NCBI GenBank assembly: GCA_000517565.1
Contig: CP007051.1
Span: 1,540,001 to 1,604,000 of the forward strand
Source: Desulfurella acetivorans A63
GTDB lineage: Bacteria; Campylobacterota_A; Desulfurellia; Desulfurellales; Desulfurellaceae
Reading direction: 5' to 3'
DNA: 64,000 nucleotides
This document shows positions 42,374-51,309 of the stretch, piece by piece. Each line of letters begins with the position of its first letter. Within the stretch, counting starts at the first letter, position 1. The position numbers and the translations under genes were made by a program. A model generated the notes under the pieces. The model was not told the DNA's origin and did no database searches. It saw only the letters and a program-made list of their open reading frames with translations.

Positions 42374-45300
42374 TCATTCTCCTATTAAACGATCAAATTC
42401 TTCCTTAGTGATAGGTTTTGATAATAAAAATCCCTGCATGGCATCACAGCCTAATTTTTCTAACATATCAAGTTGCTCTTTATTTTCTATACCTTCTGCT
42501 ATTGTCTTTATACCTAAATTATGTGATAAATAAATAATTGTTTCAACAATAGATTTTGCTTTTGAATCAAAAAGCATCTTTCTTACAAAAGATATATCTA
42601 TCTTTATATAATCAAATGGTAGCTCACTCAAATATGACAAAGAAGAGTAACCTGTACCAAAATCATCCAAAGCTAATTTTATATTGTAACTTTTAAGCGA
42701 ATTCAAAAAAACTTTATAATATGGGAAATCTTCTATAAATGTACGTTCAAGCATTTCAATCACAATCAAAGAAGGGTCAATTGAGTATAAATTTATTATA
42801 GAAGCAATTTCATCTATAAATCTTTTTTGTTTAAAACTTATTGGTGAAATGTTTATTGATATAGGTATTTTATTTTTTCTTAAGCTAATACTTTGTGCTA
42901 TTTCATTTTTTAACCATTCTTCAACATTCAAAATAAGGCCCGTTTCTTCTAAAAAAGGTATAAATTCTAAAGGCGGTATAATTTTATCACCTTTTTTCCA
43001 TCTCAGCAAACATTCTGCCCCTATGATTTTTTTTGTTTTTGTATCAAAATAAGGCTGATAATATACCAAAAATTCCTTATTAGAAAGTGCTTTTGTTATA
43101 TTGTACCTAAGTGAGAGTTTTTCTTTTGCACTATCTTCTACTTCCTGTCTGTAAAAACCCAATGCCCCTTCTCCTTTTTCTTTAGCATCGGATACCGCAA
43201 TTTCTGCCTTTTGTAAAAGTACTTTTGGGTCTTTAGAGTCTTTTGGATACAAACTTACACCTGCATTAAAAGAAAGCTTAACTATAGTACCATTTATATT
43301 ATAATCATCACAGAGAACTTTTATTATGTTTACCATTAAAACCAAACTATCTTCTTCAAATGAAAGATCTTTAAGCAAAACCGCAAATTTATCCGATTCA
43401 AGCTTTGCAACTATATCAATTTGCCTTACTATTTTGCCTAACCTTTCTGCTATTTTCTTAAGTAATTCATTGCCAAATTCAAAACCATACGCTTTGTTGA
43501 TGTTACCAAAATTAATAGGATTTATAATTGCAATTGCTCCGATTTTATTTTCAATTTCTGCACGTTTTATAAATCTTTCAATGTAATCTATAAAAGCCTG
43601 ACGTTTTGGCAGATTGGTTAAAGCATCAAAATTAGTTAAATAATTGATCTTTTCATAGAGAGTTTTTTCTTTTGATATATCTTTTGCAATACTCACATAG
43701 TACTGTATTTGATTATTTTCTATGAACGGTACAATACTAACAAGTGCACTAAAAAATTTTTCATCTTTTGTTTTGTAAGTTATAACATCGGAAAAAATCT
43801 TGCCAGAAGTTAATGTTTTATAAAAATTTATTGCAAATTCTTTGCTGTGCGTTTTAGAACTAAAAATAGAATGGTGTTTACCAATGACCTCATCTTTTGT
43901 AAAACCTGTAATTTTTTCAACAGCTTCATTTACATATACTAGTCTAAAGTTTCTATCCATAACACCAATTAAATTTTCATTTCTATCTATTGCAAGCATA
44001 ACAATATCACGCCATCGTTGAGCTTCTATATTGTCAAGCGCATAGTTTATATCCAGTGTAATTTCTTTTAATAATTCGTATATATTTTTGTTGAAAAAGT
44101 TTGCTTTGTCAGATAAAGCTACAATAGCACCAATTGATTTATTTTTTTTAATAATAGGTATAGAACAGCATGAACGCATGCCAATTTTTGCAGCTTCAGC
44201 ATTAAATGGGCGCAAATCTTTCGTATCAGCATCATTTATTATGTAAACACGTTTATTTTTAACGGATTTAAAAAAGGGAAATCTATGTAGATTAAATTTA
44301 TCATTATCTTGAGTTTTCAAAATATTGAACTTTTCAGATACAAAATCTAAAAAAACCTGATGGGATGGATTTTCAAAGCTTGAAGCACCTATATAAAAGT
44401 TGTTGCTTTCATCGATTAGTGCTACATAGGCGATTTTAAATTTTGCATACTTGATTAAGATTTCGGTTATTTTATTAAATATTGCTTCTTCTTTTTTTTC
44501 ATACACAAGCAATTGATTGATTTCGGACAAAGTAGCATATATATTTGACAAATTTTCTATTGTTTGAAGGTGCCTTATTTCTTTTGTTACGTCTCTTGAA
44601 AGATCAACAAACCGACTTACTTTACCATTAACTTTAACAGGTATAATCAATGAATTAAGATAAAATAATTCACCCTTTTTATTTTTATTTACAAAAGTAC
44701 ATGTACAATTTTTTCCATTAAGCAAACTATCCCACATATTTTTATAAAACTTATCGCTGTGATATCCAGATTTAAAAATAGAAGGTTTTTTATTGATTAA
44801 TTCTTGTAGATCGTATCCGGAAATATCACTTACCGCTTTGTTTGCGTACTCAATTGTGCCATCAGCAAAAGTAATTAACACCCATTCTGAAGAAGACCAT
44901 ATAGCCTTATCCAGGATGGTTTTGTATTGTTGATCCCTTATTTTCTGGAGCGCAAAACTTATATCAGATTTTATTTCTTCCAATATATCTAAATATTTTT
45001 CATTAAATTGGTTAATAATTTTTGAATGTAACAGTAATACATACTCAATACTTTGATTAAACATTATAGGTATTGCGCAAGCTGATAAGATATCATGTTT
45101 TTTAAAGTAATCAATCCAATAATTCATTGATTCATCTAAATTAATATTGGCTACAAGTGTAATCTTGCCTGTTTGTATTGCTTTTGCAACAGTACCTCTA
45201 CCGTATGGTAAATCCTGGTTTGCTGATATTTTTAAAGCTTTAAAATCTTCTAAAATTGATTCATTTTTAGCATTTAAATATTTTATTATAAAATCTCTAT

Positions 45301-46195
45301 TTTCGTTTATACAACCAACACTTGCAAGCTCAAAATCCAGCTTTTCAACCAAAATTCTGCAAACGCTTTCAAATAACTCTGCTTCATCGTTTACAAAAGT
45401 AATTAGTTTATTTATCTCTTTTAGTACAAAATAAAGTTTTTCAATTAATTTTTGATCTGTAATATCAACAAGTGTGCCAAAGGCTACATACTCATTTTTG
45501 TATTTAATAGTATTTGCAGATAAATTTACATAAATAATACTTTTATCTTTTTTTATCATTTTTATTTCGCTATAGTTTGAAGAGAATTTTTCTCCCTTAA
45601 AGCGCCTTTGTAAGATATCATTTATTTTAAGTCTATCTTTTTCTTCATAAAATAAGTCAATGGGGTTAATATTTTTTATTTCATCAAATGTATATCCCAA
45701 TATCTCTAAAGCCTTTTTGTTTGCATAAATATAAGAATTTTTACCAAGCATGTAAACACCAACAGGCGATTCATCTGATAATAATCTAAACAAACCAAGT
45801 GATTGTTGCAATTGTACTTGCAAATTAAATACATCTGTTAAATTTTCTACAAAACCAATATTTTTATAGGTATTGCCGTCTTTTTCAAGTATATAGACAT
45901 TGTTTTTTAAATATAAATATGAACCATCTTTTGTAAGAAACCTGTAGGTACAGCTTGTTGATTCATCGGTTTTTAAAGCGGATAATTTTTCTAAAATAGT
46001 ATGCTTGTCGTCTTCGTGAATTTTGCTAAACCAAAATAATGGATCTGATAGTTCCTCTTTTGTATAGCCCGTTAAGGATTCAACATAAGTATTTTCCAGT
46101 AAATCAATGCTTATTATTTCTAAATTTTCGCCTTTTATACTAACTATTGATTCATAAATAATTATGGGTAACTTTTTAAACAATACATCTTTCAT
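42374..46195 (-). CDS. multi-sensor PAS/GAF protein with degenerate GGDEF and an EAL domain
   Basis: A 1273-residue soluble protein. Domains in order: PAS (about 20-125), PAS (140-255), GAF (265-420), PAS (430-550), GAF (565-715), PAS (725-845), GGDEF-like (850-1010) and EAL (1020-1270). The GGDEF motif is replaced by ESDKF, so cyclase activity is unlikely. The EAL domain has AECLLRW at the signature site, and KIDISFV and DDFGTGYSSLSYL are intact, so c-di-GMP hydrolysis is probable. Cysteine residues in both GAF domains could sense redox. It has no membrane segment and no clear ribosome site. Confidence 0.88.
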   Translation of the reverse strand: MKDVLFKKLPIIIYESIVSIKGENLEIISIDLLENTYVESLTGYTKEELSDPLFWFSKIHEDDKHTILEKLSALKTDESTSCTYRFLTKDGSYLYLKNNVYILEKDGNTYKNIGFVENLTDVFNLQVQLQQSLGLFRLLSDESPVGVYMLGKNSYIYANKKALEILGYTFDEIKNINPIDLFYEEKDRLKINDILQRRFKGEKFSSNYSEIKMIKKDKSIIYVNLSANTIKYKNEYVAFGTLVDITDQKLIEKLYFVLKEINKLITFVNDEAELFESVCRILVEKLDFELASVGCINENRDFIIKYLNAKNESILEDFKALKISANQDLPYGRGTVAKAIQTGKITLVANINLDESMNYWIDYFKKHDILSACAIPIMFNQSIEYVLLLHSKIINQFNEKYLDILEEIKSDISFALQKIRDQQYKTILDKAIWSSSEWVLITFADGTIEYANKAVSDISGYDLQELINKKPSIFKSGYHSDKFYKNMWDSLLNGKNCTCTFVNKNKKGELFYLNSLIIPVKVNGKVSRFVDLSRDVTKEIRHLQTIENLSNIYATLSEINQLLVYEKKEEAIFNKITEILIKYAKFKIAYVALIDESNNFYIGASSFENPSHQVFLDFVSEKFNILKTQDNDKFNLHRFPFFKSVKNKRVYIINDADTKDLRPFNAEAAKIGMRSCCSIPIIKKNKSIGAIVALSDKANFFNKNIYELLKEITLDINYALDNIEAQRWRDIVMLAIDRNENLIGVMDRNFRLVYVNEAVEKITGFTKDEVIGKHHSIFSSKTHSKEFAINFYKTLTSGKIFSDVITYKTKDEKFFSALVSIVPFIENNQIQYYVSIAKDISKEKTLYEKINYLTNFDALTNLPKRQAFIDYIERFIKRAEIENKIGAIAIINPINFGNINKAYGFEFGNELLKKIAERLGKIVRQIDIVAKLESDKFAVLLKDLSFEEDSLVLMVNIIKVLCDDYNINGTIVKLSFNAGVSLYPKDSKDPKVLLQKAEIAVSDAKEKGEGALGFYRQEVEDSAKEKLSLRYNITKALSNKEFLVYYQPYFDTKTKKIIGAECLLRWKKGDKIIPPLEFIPFLEETGLILNVEEWLKNEIAQSISLRKNKIPISINISPISFKQKRFIDEIASIINLYSIDPSLIVIEMLERTFIEDFPYYKVFLNSLKSYNIKLALDDFGTGYSSLSYLSELPFDYIKIDISFVRKMLFDSKAKSIVETIIYLSHNLGIKTIAEGIENKEQLDMLEKLGCDAMQGFLLSKPITKEEFDRLIGE

Positions 46196-46226
46196 ATTTT
46201 TGAACTTTTATTACATAACTAAATTT

Positions 46227-46254
46227 ATTATAGCAAATTTATTGAAATGGGCAA
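46227..46254 (-). promoter_or_regulatory. extended -10 promoter for the PAS/GAF/EAL gene
   Basis: On the minus strand TTGCCC (46254-46249), a 16 bp spacer and TGCTATAAT (46235-46227), that is, TATAAT with the extended TGn element. Confidence 0.6.
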
Positions 46255-46265
46255 ATTTTTAAAAT

Positions 46266-46742
46266 TTAGAGTTGCCTTTCAAAATCACCTGATTTGCCAC
46301 CACTTTTTTTAAGCAGATAAATATCTGTTATTTCAATTGATTTATCTATGGATTTACACATATCGTAAATAGTTAAAGCAGCTATAGAACAGGCACACAA
46401 ACTTTCCATTTCAACACCCGTTTTTGCTGTTATTTTTGCAGTAGAAATGACTCTTATTGTACAATCTTCGTCGTTTAATTCAAAATCAATGTTTATTTGC
46501 TCAATATTTAATGGGTGGCACATCGGTATCAAATGTGGCGTTTGCTTTGCTCCCATTATGCCTGCTGTACTTGCCACAGACAATACATCTCCTTTTTTAA
46601 CTGTACCTTCTTTAACTGCAATGTATGCTTGTTTAGATAGTCTAACAATAGCTTGCGCGCTAGCAATTCTAAGCGTTGCCTCTTTGTTTGATACATCTAC
46701 CATAGTAGGCTTATTTTGCTTATTAAAATGCGTAAATTCCAC
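46266..46742 (-). CDS. moaC: cyclic pyranopterin monophosphate synthase
   Basis: A 158-residue enzyme of molybdenum-cofactor synthesis, converting the MoaA product to cPMP. It contains MVDVSNKEATLRIASAQA, IPMCHPLNIEQI, KTGVEMESLCACSIAALTIYDMCKSID and a C-terminal KKSGGKSGDF, all MoaC hallmarks. It is the last gene of the mobB-GT4-lpxL-gmhB-thiE-moaA-moaC operon, 3 bp after moaA. Confidence 0.94.
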   Translation of the reverse strand: MEFTHFNKQNKPTMVDVSNKEATLRIASAQAIVRLSKQAYIAVKEGTVKKGDVLSVASTAGIMGAKQTPHLIPMCHPLNIEQINIDFELNDEDCTIRVISTAKITAKTGVEMESLCACSIAALTIYDMCKSIDKSIEITDIYLLKKSGGKSGDFERQL

Positions 46743-46745
46743 TTT

Positions 46746-47708
46746 TTATCCTCCAATATTAGAAAAAGATTGATGGATATTTGTTGTAAGCAATTGATGT
46801 TGTTTTGGTTTTTTTGTTATAGACTTTTTTAGTAATTCTTTTATTTGTACTAGATCTTTTTGTTTTAAAACATCTTTAAAATTGATTTTTATATCGTGTC
46901 CAAGGCACAGTATAAGATTTCCATCAGAAGAAAGTCTAATTCTATTGCAAAAAGCGCAAAAATTGTGAGATAAAGGTGTAATAAAGCCAACGCGTGTATT
47001 TTCAATTTCGCAATATTGACTTGGCCCATTTGTTTTATAGCTTGTTTGTCTAAGACTGTGTTTATTTTTAATTATACTTTTTATTTCATCTATGGATACA
47101 AAATTTTCTTTAAAATTTTCATTAAAATCCGTTGGCATATATTCTATAAATCTTATCTCGTAATTTCTTGATATAGCAAAATTCAGTAAATTTTCTATGC
47201 ACTCAATATTGTAGGTACGCATAATTACGCTGTTGATTTTTGTATTTGTAAAGCCTGCCTTATCAAGTTCATCGAAACCTGACATTACATCGTCTAAATT
47301 GCCAAGCCTTGTAATTGATCTAAATTTATCTTTATCAAGCGTATCAAGACTAATCGTAACTCTATTGAGTCCGCTTTCTTTAAGCAATTGTGCATAGTAT
47401 TTTAGCAAACTACCATTTGTTGTAAGTGATATATCGCTATAGCCAATATCTTTTAACATTTTAATAAGCCTGTATATGTGCTTTCTAACCAAAGGTTCTC
47501 CGCCGGTTAATTTAATTTTTCTAACACCAAGATCATATGCGGCTTTTGCAAACAACACAATTTCTTCATAAGTCAAAATCTCGCTCATATCTTTGAAAGG
47601 TACACCTTCAAGCGGCATACAATACACACACCTGTAATTGCATCTGTCTGTAACGGATATCCTTAAGTAATCTATTTTTCTACCAAAAGGATCTATCAAC
47701 TGTTCCAC
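46746..47708 (-). CDS. moaA: GTP 3',8-cyclase, molybdenum cofactor biosynthesis
   Basis: A 320-residue radical SAM enzyme with the N-terminal cluster CNYRCVYCMP, the SAM-binding LTGGEPLVRKH and the second C-terminal cluster CAFCNRIRLSSDGNLILCLG. It turns GTP into the cyclised precursor used by MoaC. The C-terminus ends SFSNIGG; a terminal Gly-Gly is needed for activity in studied MoaA proteins. It overlaps thiE by 13 bp. Confidence 0.95.
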   Translation of the reverse strand: MEQLIDPFGRKIDYLRISVTDRCNYRCVYCMPLEGVPFKDMSEILTYEEIVLFAKAAYDLGVRKIKLTGGEPLVRKHIYRLIKMLKDIGYSDISLTTNGSLLKYYAQLLKESGLNRVTISLDTLDKDKFRSITRLGNLDDVMSGFDELDKAGFTNTKINSVIMRTYNIECIENLLNFAISRNYEIRFIEYMPTDFNENFKENFVSIDEIKSIIKNKHSLRQTSYKTNGPSQYCEIENTRVGFITPLSHNFCAFCNRIRLSSDGNLILCLGHDIKINFKDVLKQKDLVQIKELLKKSITKKPKQHQLLTTNIHQSFSNIGG

Positions 47709-48292
47709 TTTTTTATCATCTCCAAAAAATGCTCATAATCATTATACAGTACATCCATTATGCTTGTAAAGCCATAAGCACCAATGCCTTTTATGCTATC
47801 TATATTGGATAACTTTATGCCACCTATAAGGTATGCTGGCTTTTTGGATAAATCAACCATTTGTTTGGCAAGTTGTGGACCAATTACCATTGTGTCTTTT
47901 GTGCTTGTTTCAAATATTGCCCCAACACCGATATAATCTACAAAATCAACTTCCGGGCTTAAAACTTGCTCTATAGAGTGTGTTGATAAACCAATGATAA
48001 AGTTATTAGGCACGATTTTTCTCAAACTTGATGGTGGTATATCATCTTGCCCCACATGAACACCATCTGCGCCAACAATCAAGGCAATATCTACCCTATC
48101 ATTTACAATCATCAAAACATTGGCCTGTTTTGTAAGACTTCTTATTTGAAAACATTCATTTAGCATTTGCTTGCTTGATAGATTTTTTGCCCTGTATTGA
48201 ATCATCTGTACGCCAAAATTTAATAGCTTTTTGCATGTGCTTATACTATCTGTTTCAAGCGTTATGCCATAGAAACCTTTTGGTAAATCCAT
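47696..48292 (-). CDS. thiE: thiamine phosphate synthase
   Basis: A 198-residue TIM-barrel enzyme joining HMP-PP and thiazole phosphate. It shows FGVQMIQYRAKN, NVLMIVNDRVDIALIVGADGVHVGQDDIP and VDYIGVGAIFETSTKD (the TKT-type phosphate site is STKD here). It is embedded in the molybdenum/LPS operon, overlapping gmhB by 31 bp and moaA by 13 bp. No TPP riboswitch is visible upstream, in keeping with its internal position. Confidence 0.9.
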   Translation of the reverse strand: MDLPKGFYGITLETDSISTCKKLLNFGVQMIQYRAKNLSSKQMLNECFQIRSLTKQANVLMIVNDRVDIALIVGADGVHVGQDDIPPSSLRKIVPNNFIIGLSTHSIEQVLSPEVDFVDYIGVGAIFETSTKDTMVIGPQLAKQMVDLSKKPAYLIGGIKLSNIDSIKGIGAYGFTSIMDVLYNDYEHFLEMIKKWNS

Positions 48293-48795
48293 AGTGCTAC
48301 CTCATATAAATTTTTAAATATGTAAGATGCTTTTGTTGTTGATTTATACTTTTTGCCTTCTCCAGTTAATACCAAAATTGGCTCAATATCCGCATTTAAG
48401 CCTAGCTCAATATCCGTTTCTTTATCACCTATAACATATGAGCCTTCTTTTTTTATATTAAAATCAGCAATTGCTTGATCGATTAAAGCTGTTTTTGGTT
48501 TTCTGCAAACACAATTATCTTCAGGTAAATGCGGGCAATAGTAAAAAGCATCTATCAAATTCGAACAACGTTTGTTTATTATCTCGTGGGTTTTTATTAC
48601 AAATTCTTCGCTAAAATAACCGCGCGCAATACCTGATTGATTTGTAACTACTATAATTTTATAATGCATCTTGGCAAATAACTCAAGAGCTTTTTTTGTG
48701 TAAGGCAAAAGTCTAATATCACTAAAGCGCTTCAAATACCCTGCGTCTTTAATAATTGTACCGTCTCTATCCAAAAAAACTGCTAGGTTTTCCAT
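48262..48795 (-). CDS. gmhB: D-glycero-D-manno-heptose 1,7-bisphosphate 7-phosphatase
   Basis: A 177-residue HAD-superfamily phosphatase with FLDRDGTIIKDAGYLKR at the N-terminus, VVTNQSGIARGYF, the zinc-site cysteines in CPHLPEDNCVCRKPKT and YVIGDKETDIELGLNA. It acts in ADP-heptose synthesis for the LPS inner core, together with the HldD-like epimerase at 33 kb. It overlaps thiE by 31 bp and the LpxL-type gene by 13 bp. Confidence 0.92.
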   Translation of the reverse strand: MENLAVFLDRDGTIIKDAGYLKRFSDIRLLPYTKKALELFAKMHYKIIVVTNQSGIARGYFSEEFVIKTHEIINKRCSNLIDAFYYCPHLPEDNCVCRKPKTALIDQAIADFNIKKEGSYVIGDKETDIELGLNADIEPILVLTGEGKKYKSTTKASYIFKNLYEVALWIYQKVSMA

Positions 48796-49610
48796 CTATT
48801 GTGCATCCATAAGTATTTTGTTGGCTCTTTTTTTATCCAATCTTCAAATTCTGCGTAAATGCTACGCATTATTGTATATACGGCTTGCCTAAATGGCTCA
48901 TCTTTTGGATATATAGGTTTTTTTATAACTATCTTGTATGTTTTGCCTTCTTCTTTTAAATATGCTGGTAAGATTGGCGTTTTATTTTTGTATGAAAGTA
49001 TAGCTATGCCTTCTGATGATTTTGCCTTTTTTCCAAAAAAATCCACTTCTAAACCTTTTGAGCCTCCATACTGATCTGCAAGTATTCCAAGTATCTGATT
49101 TTTTTTAAGCATATTTAAAAATTCAAAAGTTGAAAGCCTGGATGATACAATATTATTGCCACAAGACTGTCTTAAATTTAAAACAAGCCTGTCAAGAGCC
49201 ATATTATCAAGTGGTCTTACCATTACATTAATTGATTGCTTTAATACAGCAAAACCACACACAAGCATCTCAAAATTGCCAAAATGGGCAGTTGTAAAAA
49301 TAACGCCTCTATTATGCGCTAAGGCTTCTTCAAAGTTTTCCAATCCTTCTATTTTAAAATGTTTTTCTATGAATTTTTTATTCCCCAGATATTTAATGTT
49401 TATCGCAACCATTTTAGCAAAATAAAGATAAGTTTTAAAAAGTATATTTTTTGCTTTTGCTCTATCAACACCTAAGGCTAATTCAATATTTTTCAAACCA
49501 ATTTTTCTTCTGCTTGTCAAAATAAAATACAGCAAAATACTTATAATGCTAAAAAAACAAACTAATATATGATATGGTAAAGCTCTAAATAATCTAAAAA
49601 TAAATTTCAT
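48783..49610 (-). CDS. lipid A biosynthesis acyltransferase, LpxL/HtrB family
   Basis: A 275-residue inner-membrane protein with one N-terminal hydrophobic stretch (LVCFFSIISILLYFIL), then the HX4E catalytic motif in FTTAHFGNFEML and the downstream ADQYGGSKGLEVDFFGK region of late acyltransferases. It adds secondary acyl chains to lipid A. It overlaps the glycosyltransferase gene by 4 bp. The specific acyl chain and position cannot be told. Confidence 0.88.
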   Translation of the reverse strand: MKFIFRLFRALPYHILVCFFSIISILLYFILTSRRKIGLKNIELALGVDRAKAKNILFKTYLYFAKMVAINIKYLGNKKFIEKHFKIEGLENFEEALAHNRGVIFTTAHFGNFEMLVCGFAVLKQSINVMVRPLDNMALDRLVLNLRQSCGNNIVSSRLSTFEFLNMLKKNQILGILADQYGGSKGLEVDFFGKKAKSSEGIAILSYKNKTPILPAYLKEEGKTYKIVIKKPIYPKDEPFRQAVYTIMRSIYAEFEDWIKKEPTKYLWMHNRWKT

Positions 49611-50641
49611 TTTAAAATAAGCCTTTCATACAAGCTTTCCAATTTATCTATTTTTTTTTCTATTGTCAAATGTTCTGTTGCAAATTTATAAGCATTATTT
49701 ATCAAATTGCTATCTTTGCCAATATAGGCTTTAATTAAGCCATCTGATAAGCTTTTTTTTGTAGGCTCAACCAAAATTCCTCTGTGGTCTTCGAGTAGTT
49801 CTGGTATAGCACCAATATTTGTACCAATAACAGGTACTTTTCTAAAAAATGCTTCTATTATAACATTGGATAGAGCCTCTTTTAAAGATGGCACAACCAG
49901 ATAATCAAACGCGCTCATAAAGCGCCCTGCATTTTCAACAAGACCATATATTTTTACTCTGTCTAATATACCAAGCTTTTTGCATTTGTCTAAAAGATTG
50001 TGCGTATCTTTGCCTATTATTGCAAGCGTGGCATTTAATTTTGAAACAGCAAAAGATTCAAGAAGCAAATCATGGCCTTTGTAGCTTGAATAATTTGCAA
50101 TAATACCAAATACAAAACCATCTAAACCAAGATATTGCCTTGCAGCTTTTCTATCTATATATTCAAGTGAGTTTTGATCTATGGCGCTATAGATTATATG
50201 AATCTTTTTTTTACTTATAAAAATCTTTCTTAGTGAGCGTTCAACTGCCATAGCATTTGCAATATACGCATCAATTTTTGGGTTTAGATATTTGAATAAA
50301 TTTTGTGGCGTAAAAATAACACCGCGTTGGACAACTAGTTTTTCTTTTTTCTGAAACCCAACAGATTTTAAACCTATTGCATGACCTTTTGGGTGGTGTG
50401 TATGAATTATATCAATGTGTTGCTTTTTTAAAAAATCCTTTATGATTTTTGCAGATCTGTTATTATCATCAAAAATTTCTATAATTTCACAATATCCATC
50501 AAGATTTTTGTAAACATAAGAATCTTTAATTGTTGCTACAAAAACTCTATGGTTTCTTCTAATGAGCTCTTTAGTATTTAATACAACCTGATTTGCACCA
50601 CCAGAAAGAGAAAATGCTGGTTCTATTTGCAATATATTCAT
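49607..50641 (-). CDS. glycosyltransferase family 4, LPS core type
   Basis: A 344-residue GT-B enzyme. The N-terminal domain has EPAFSLSGGANQVVLNTKELIRR and IIHTHHPKGHAIGL; the C-terminal domain has VFGIIANYSSYKGHDLLLESFA and VVPSLKEALSNVIIEAFFRKVPVIGTNIGAIPELL, the EX7E nucleotide-sugar site. The neighbours (lpxL-type, gmhB) point to core oligosaccharide assembly. Donor and acceptor are unknown. It overlaps mobB by 4 bp. Confidence 0.85.
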   Translation of the reverse strand: MNILQIEPAFSLSGGANQVVLNTKELIRRNHRVFVATIKDSYVYKNLDGYCEIIEIFDDNNRSAKIIKDFLKKQHIDIIHTHHPKGHAIGLKSVGFQKKEKLVVQRGVIFTPQNLFKYLNPKIDAYIANAMAVERSLRKIFISKKKIHIIYSAIDQNSLEYIDRKAARQYLGLDGFVFGIIANYSSYKGHDLLLESFAVSKLNATLAIIGKDTHNLLDKCKKLGILDRVKIYGLVENAGRFMSAFDYLVVPSLKEALSNVIIEAFFRKVPVIGTNIGAIPELLEDHRGILVEPTKKSLSDGLIKAYIGKDSNLINNAYKFATEHLTIEKKIDKLESLYERLILK

Positions 50642-51147
50642 TTTTTCATTTTCGAAACATGCTCGTGGTGTTTTATAAACTCCACAATGCCTTTGTAGTC
50701 ATCAATGTGCCTTGTTGGTACACCAAAGTGCCTTTGAGGCTCATCTGTTACAACAAGTATAACATTTTCTATACCACTTTGTACAAGGGGCGTATAGCTA
50801 AATTCGCTTCTGTAGACTTCAATTTTTGGTATATCCTCAAGCTTATAGCCTTCTACAAATACATAATCGCAATTATCAAAAAAAGATAAAATCTCTTTGA
50901 GCGCTTTTTCTTTATCAACATCTTGAATTAATGCCCATTTATTTTGAGAAGATATAGCAACACAACTTGCCCCAGCCGATTTTAATCTATATGTATCTTT
51001 GCCCTTGTGGTCTATCTCAAAATCATGCACATCATGCTTTATAGCTCCTATCAATTTATTTTCTTTTTTAAGCTCAGCTATAATATGCTCTATTAAAGTG
51101 GTTTTTCCCGCATTAGAATGTCCAATTACGCCTAACACATAACTCAT
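50638..51147 (-). CDS. mobB: molybdopterin-guanine dinucleotide biosynthesis protein B
   Basis: A 169-residue P-loop GTPase: VIGHSNAGKTTLIEHIIAEL (Walker A), then AIKHDVHDFEIDHKGKDTYRLKSAGA and VFVEGYKLEDIPKIEVYR. It assists MobA in attaching GMP to molybdopterin for bis-MGD enzymes such as formate dehydrogenases and polysulfide or nitrate reductases. The ATG at 51147 is chosen because GGAGG lies 7 nt upstream and a longer frame (51168) would begin in the promoter -10. It is the first gene of its seven-gene operon. Confidence 0.92.
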   Translation of the reverse strand: MSYVLGVIGHSNAGKTTLIEHIIAELKKENKLIGAIKHDVHDFEIDHKGKDTYRLKSAGASCVAISSQNKWALIQDVDKEKALKEILSFFDNCDYVFVEGYKLEDIPKIEVYRSEFSYTPLVQSGIENVILVVTDEPQRHFGVPTRHIDDYKGIVEFIKHHEHVSKMKK

Positions 51148-51166
51148 TTTGAAACCTCCAAAAATC

Positions 51167-51194
51167 ATTATATGAGTTAATAAAGATTAGTCAA
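51167..51194 (-). promoter_or_regulatory. sigma70-type promoter for the mobB-moaC operon
   Basis: On the minus strand TTGACT (51194-51189), a 16 bp spacer and a perfect TATAAT (51172-51167). Confidence 0.7.
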
Positions 51195-51242
51195 ACTTTA
51201 GCTTTTGCTGTGTTGCTAATGTTAATTACAATGAGATTTTTC

Positions 51243-51270
51243 TTGCAAATTTGTATTTTTTGTGTATATT
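51243..51270 (+). promoter_or_regulatory. sigma70-type promoter for the repeat lipoprotein
   Basis: TTGCAA (51243-51248), a 16 bp spacer and TATATT (51265-51270), followed by a leader with GAGGAGG and the ATG at 51310. Confidence 0.55.
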
Positions 51271-51309
51271 ACCTTAATCTAAGAGTGACATTTGAGGAGG
51301 TTTTAGACA

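Noticed and set aside
48262-48330. TPP riboswitch before thiE
   Set aside because: thiE is internal to an operon and overlaps gmhB, leaving no room for an aptamer.
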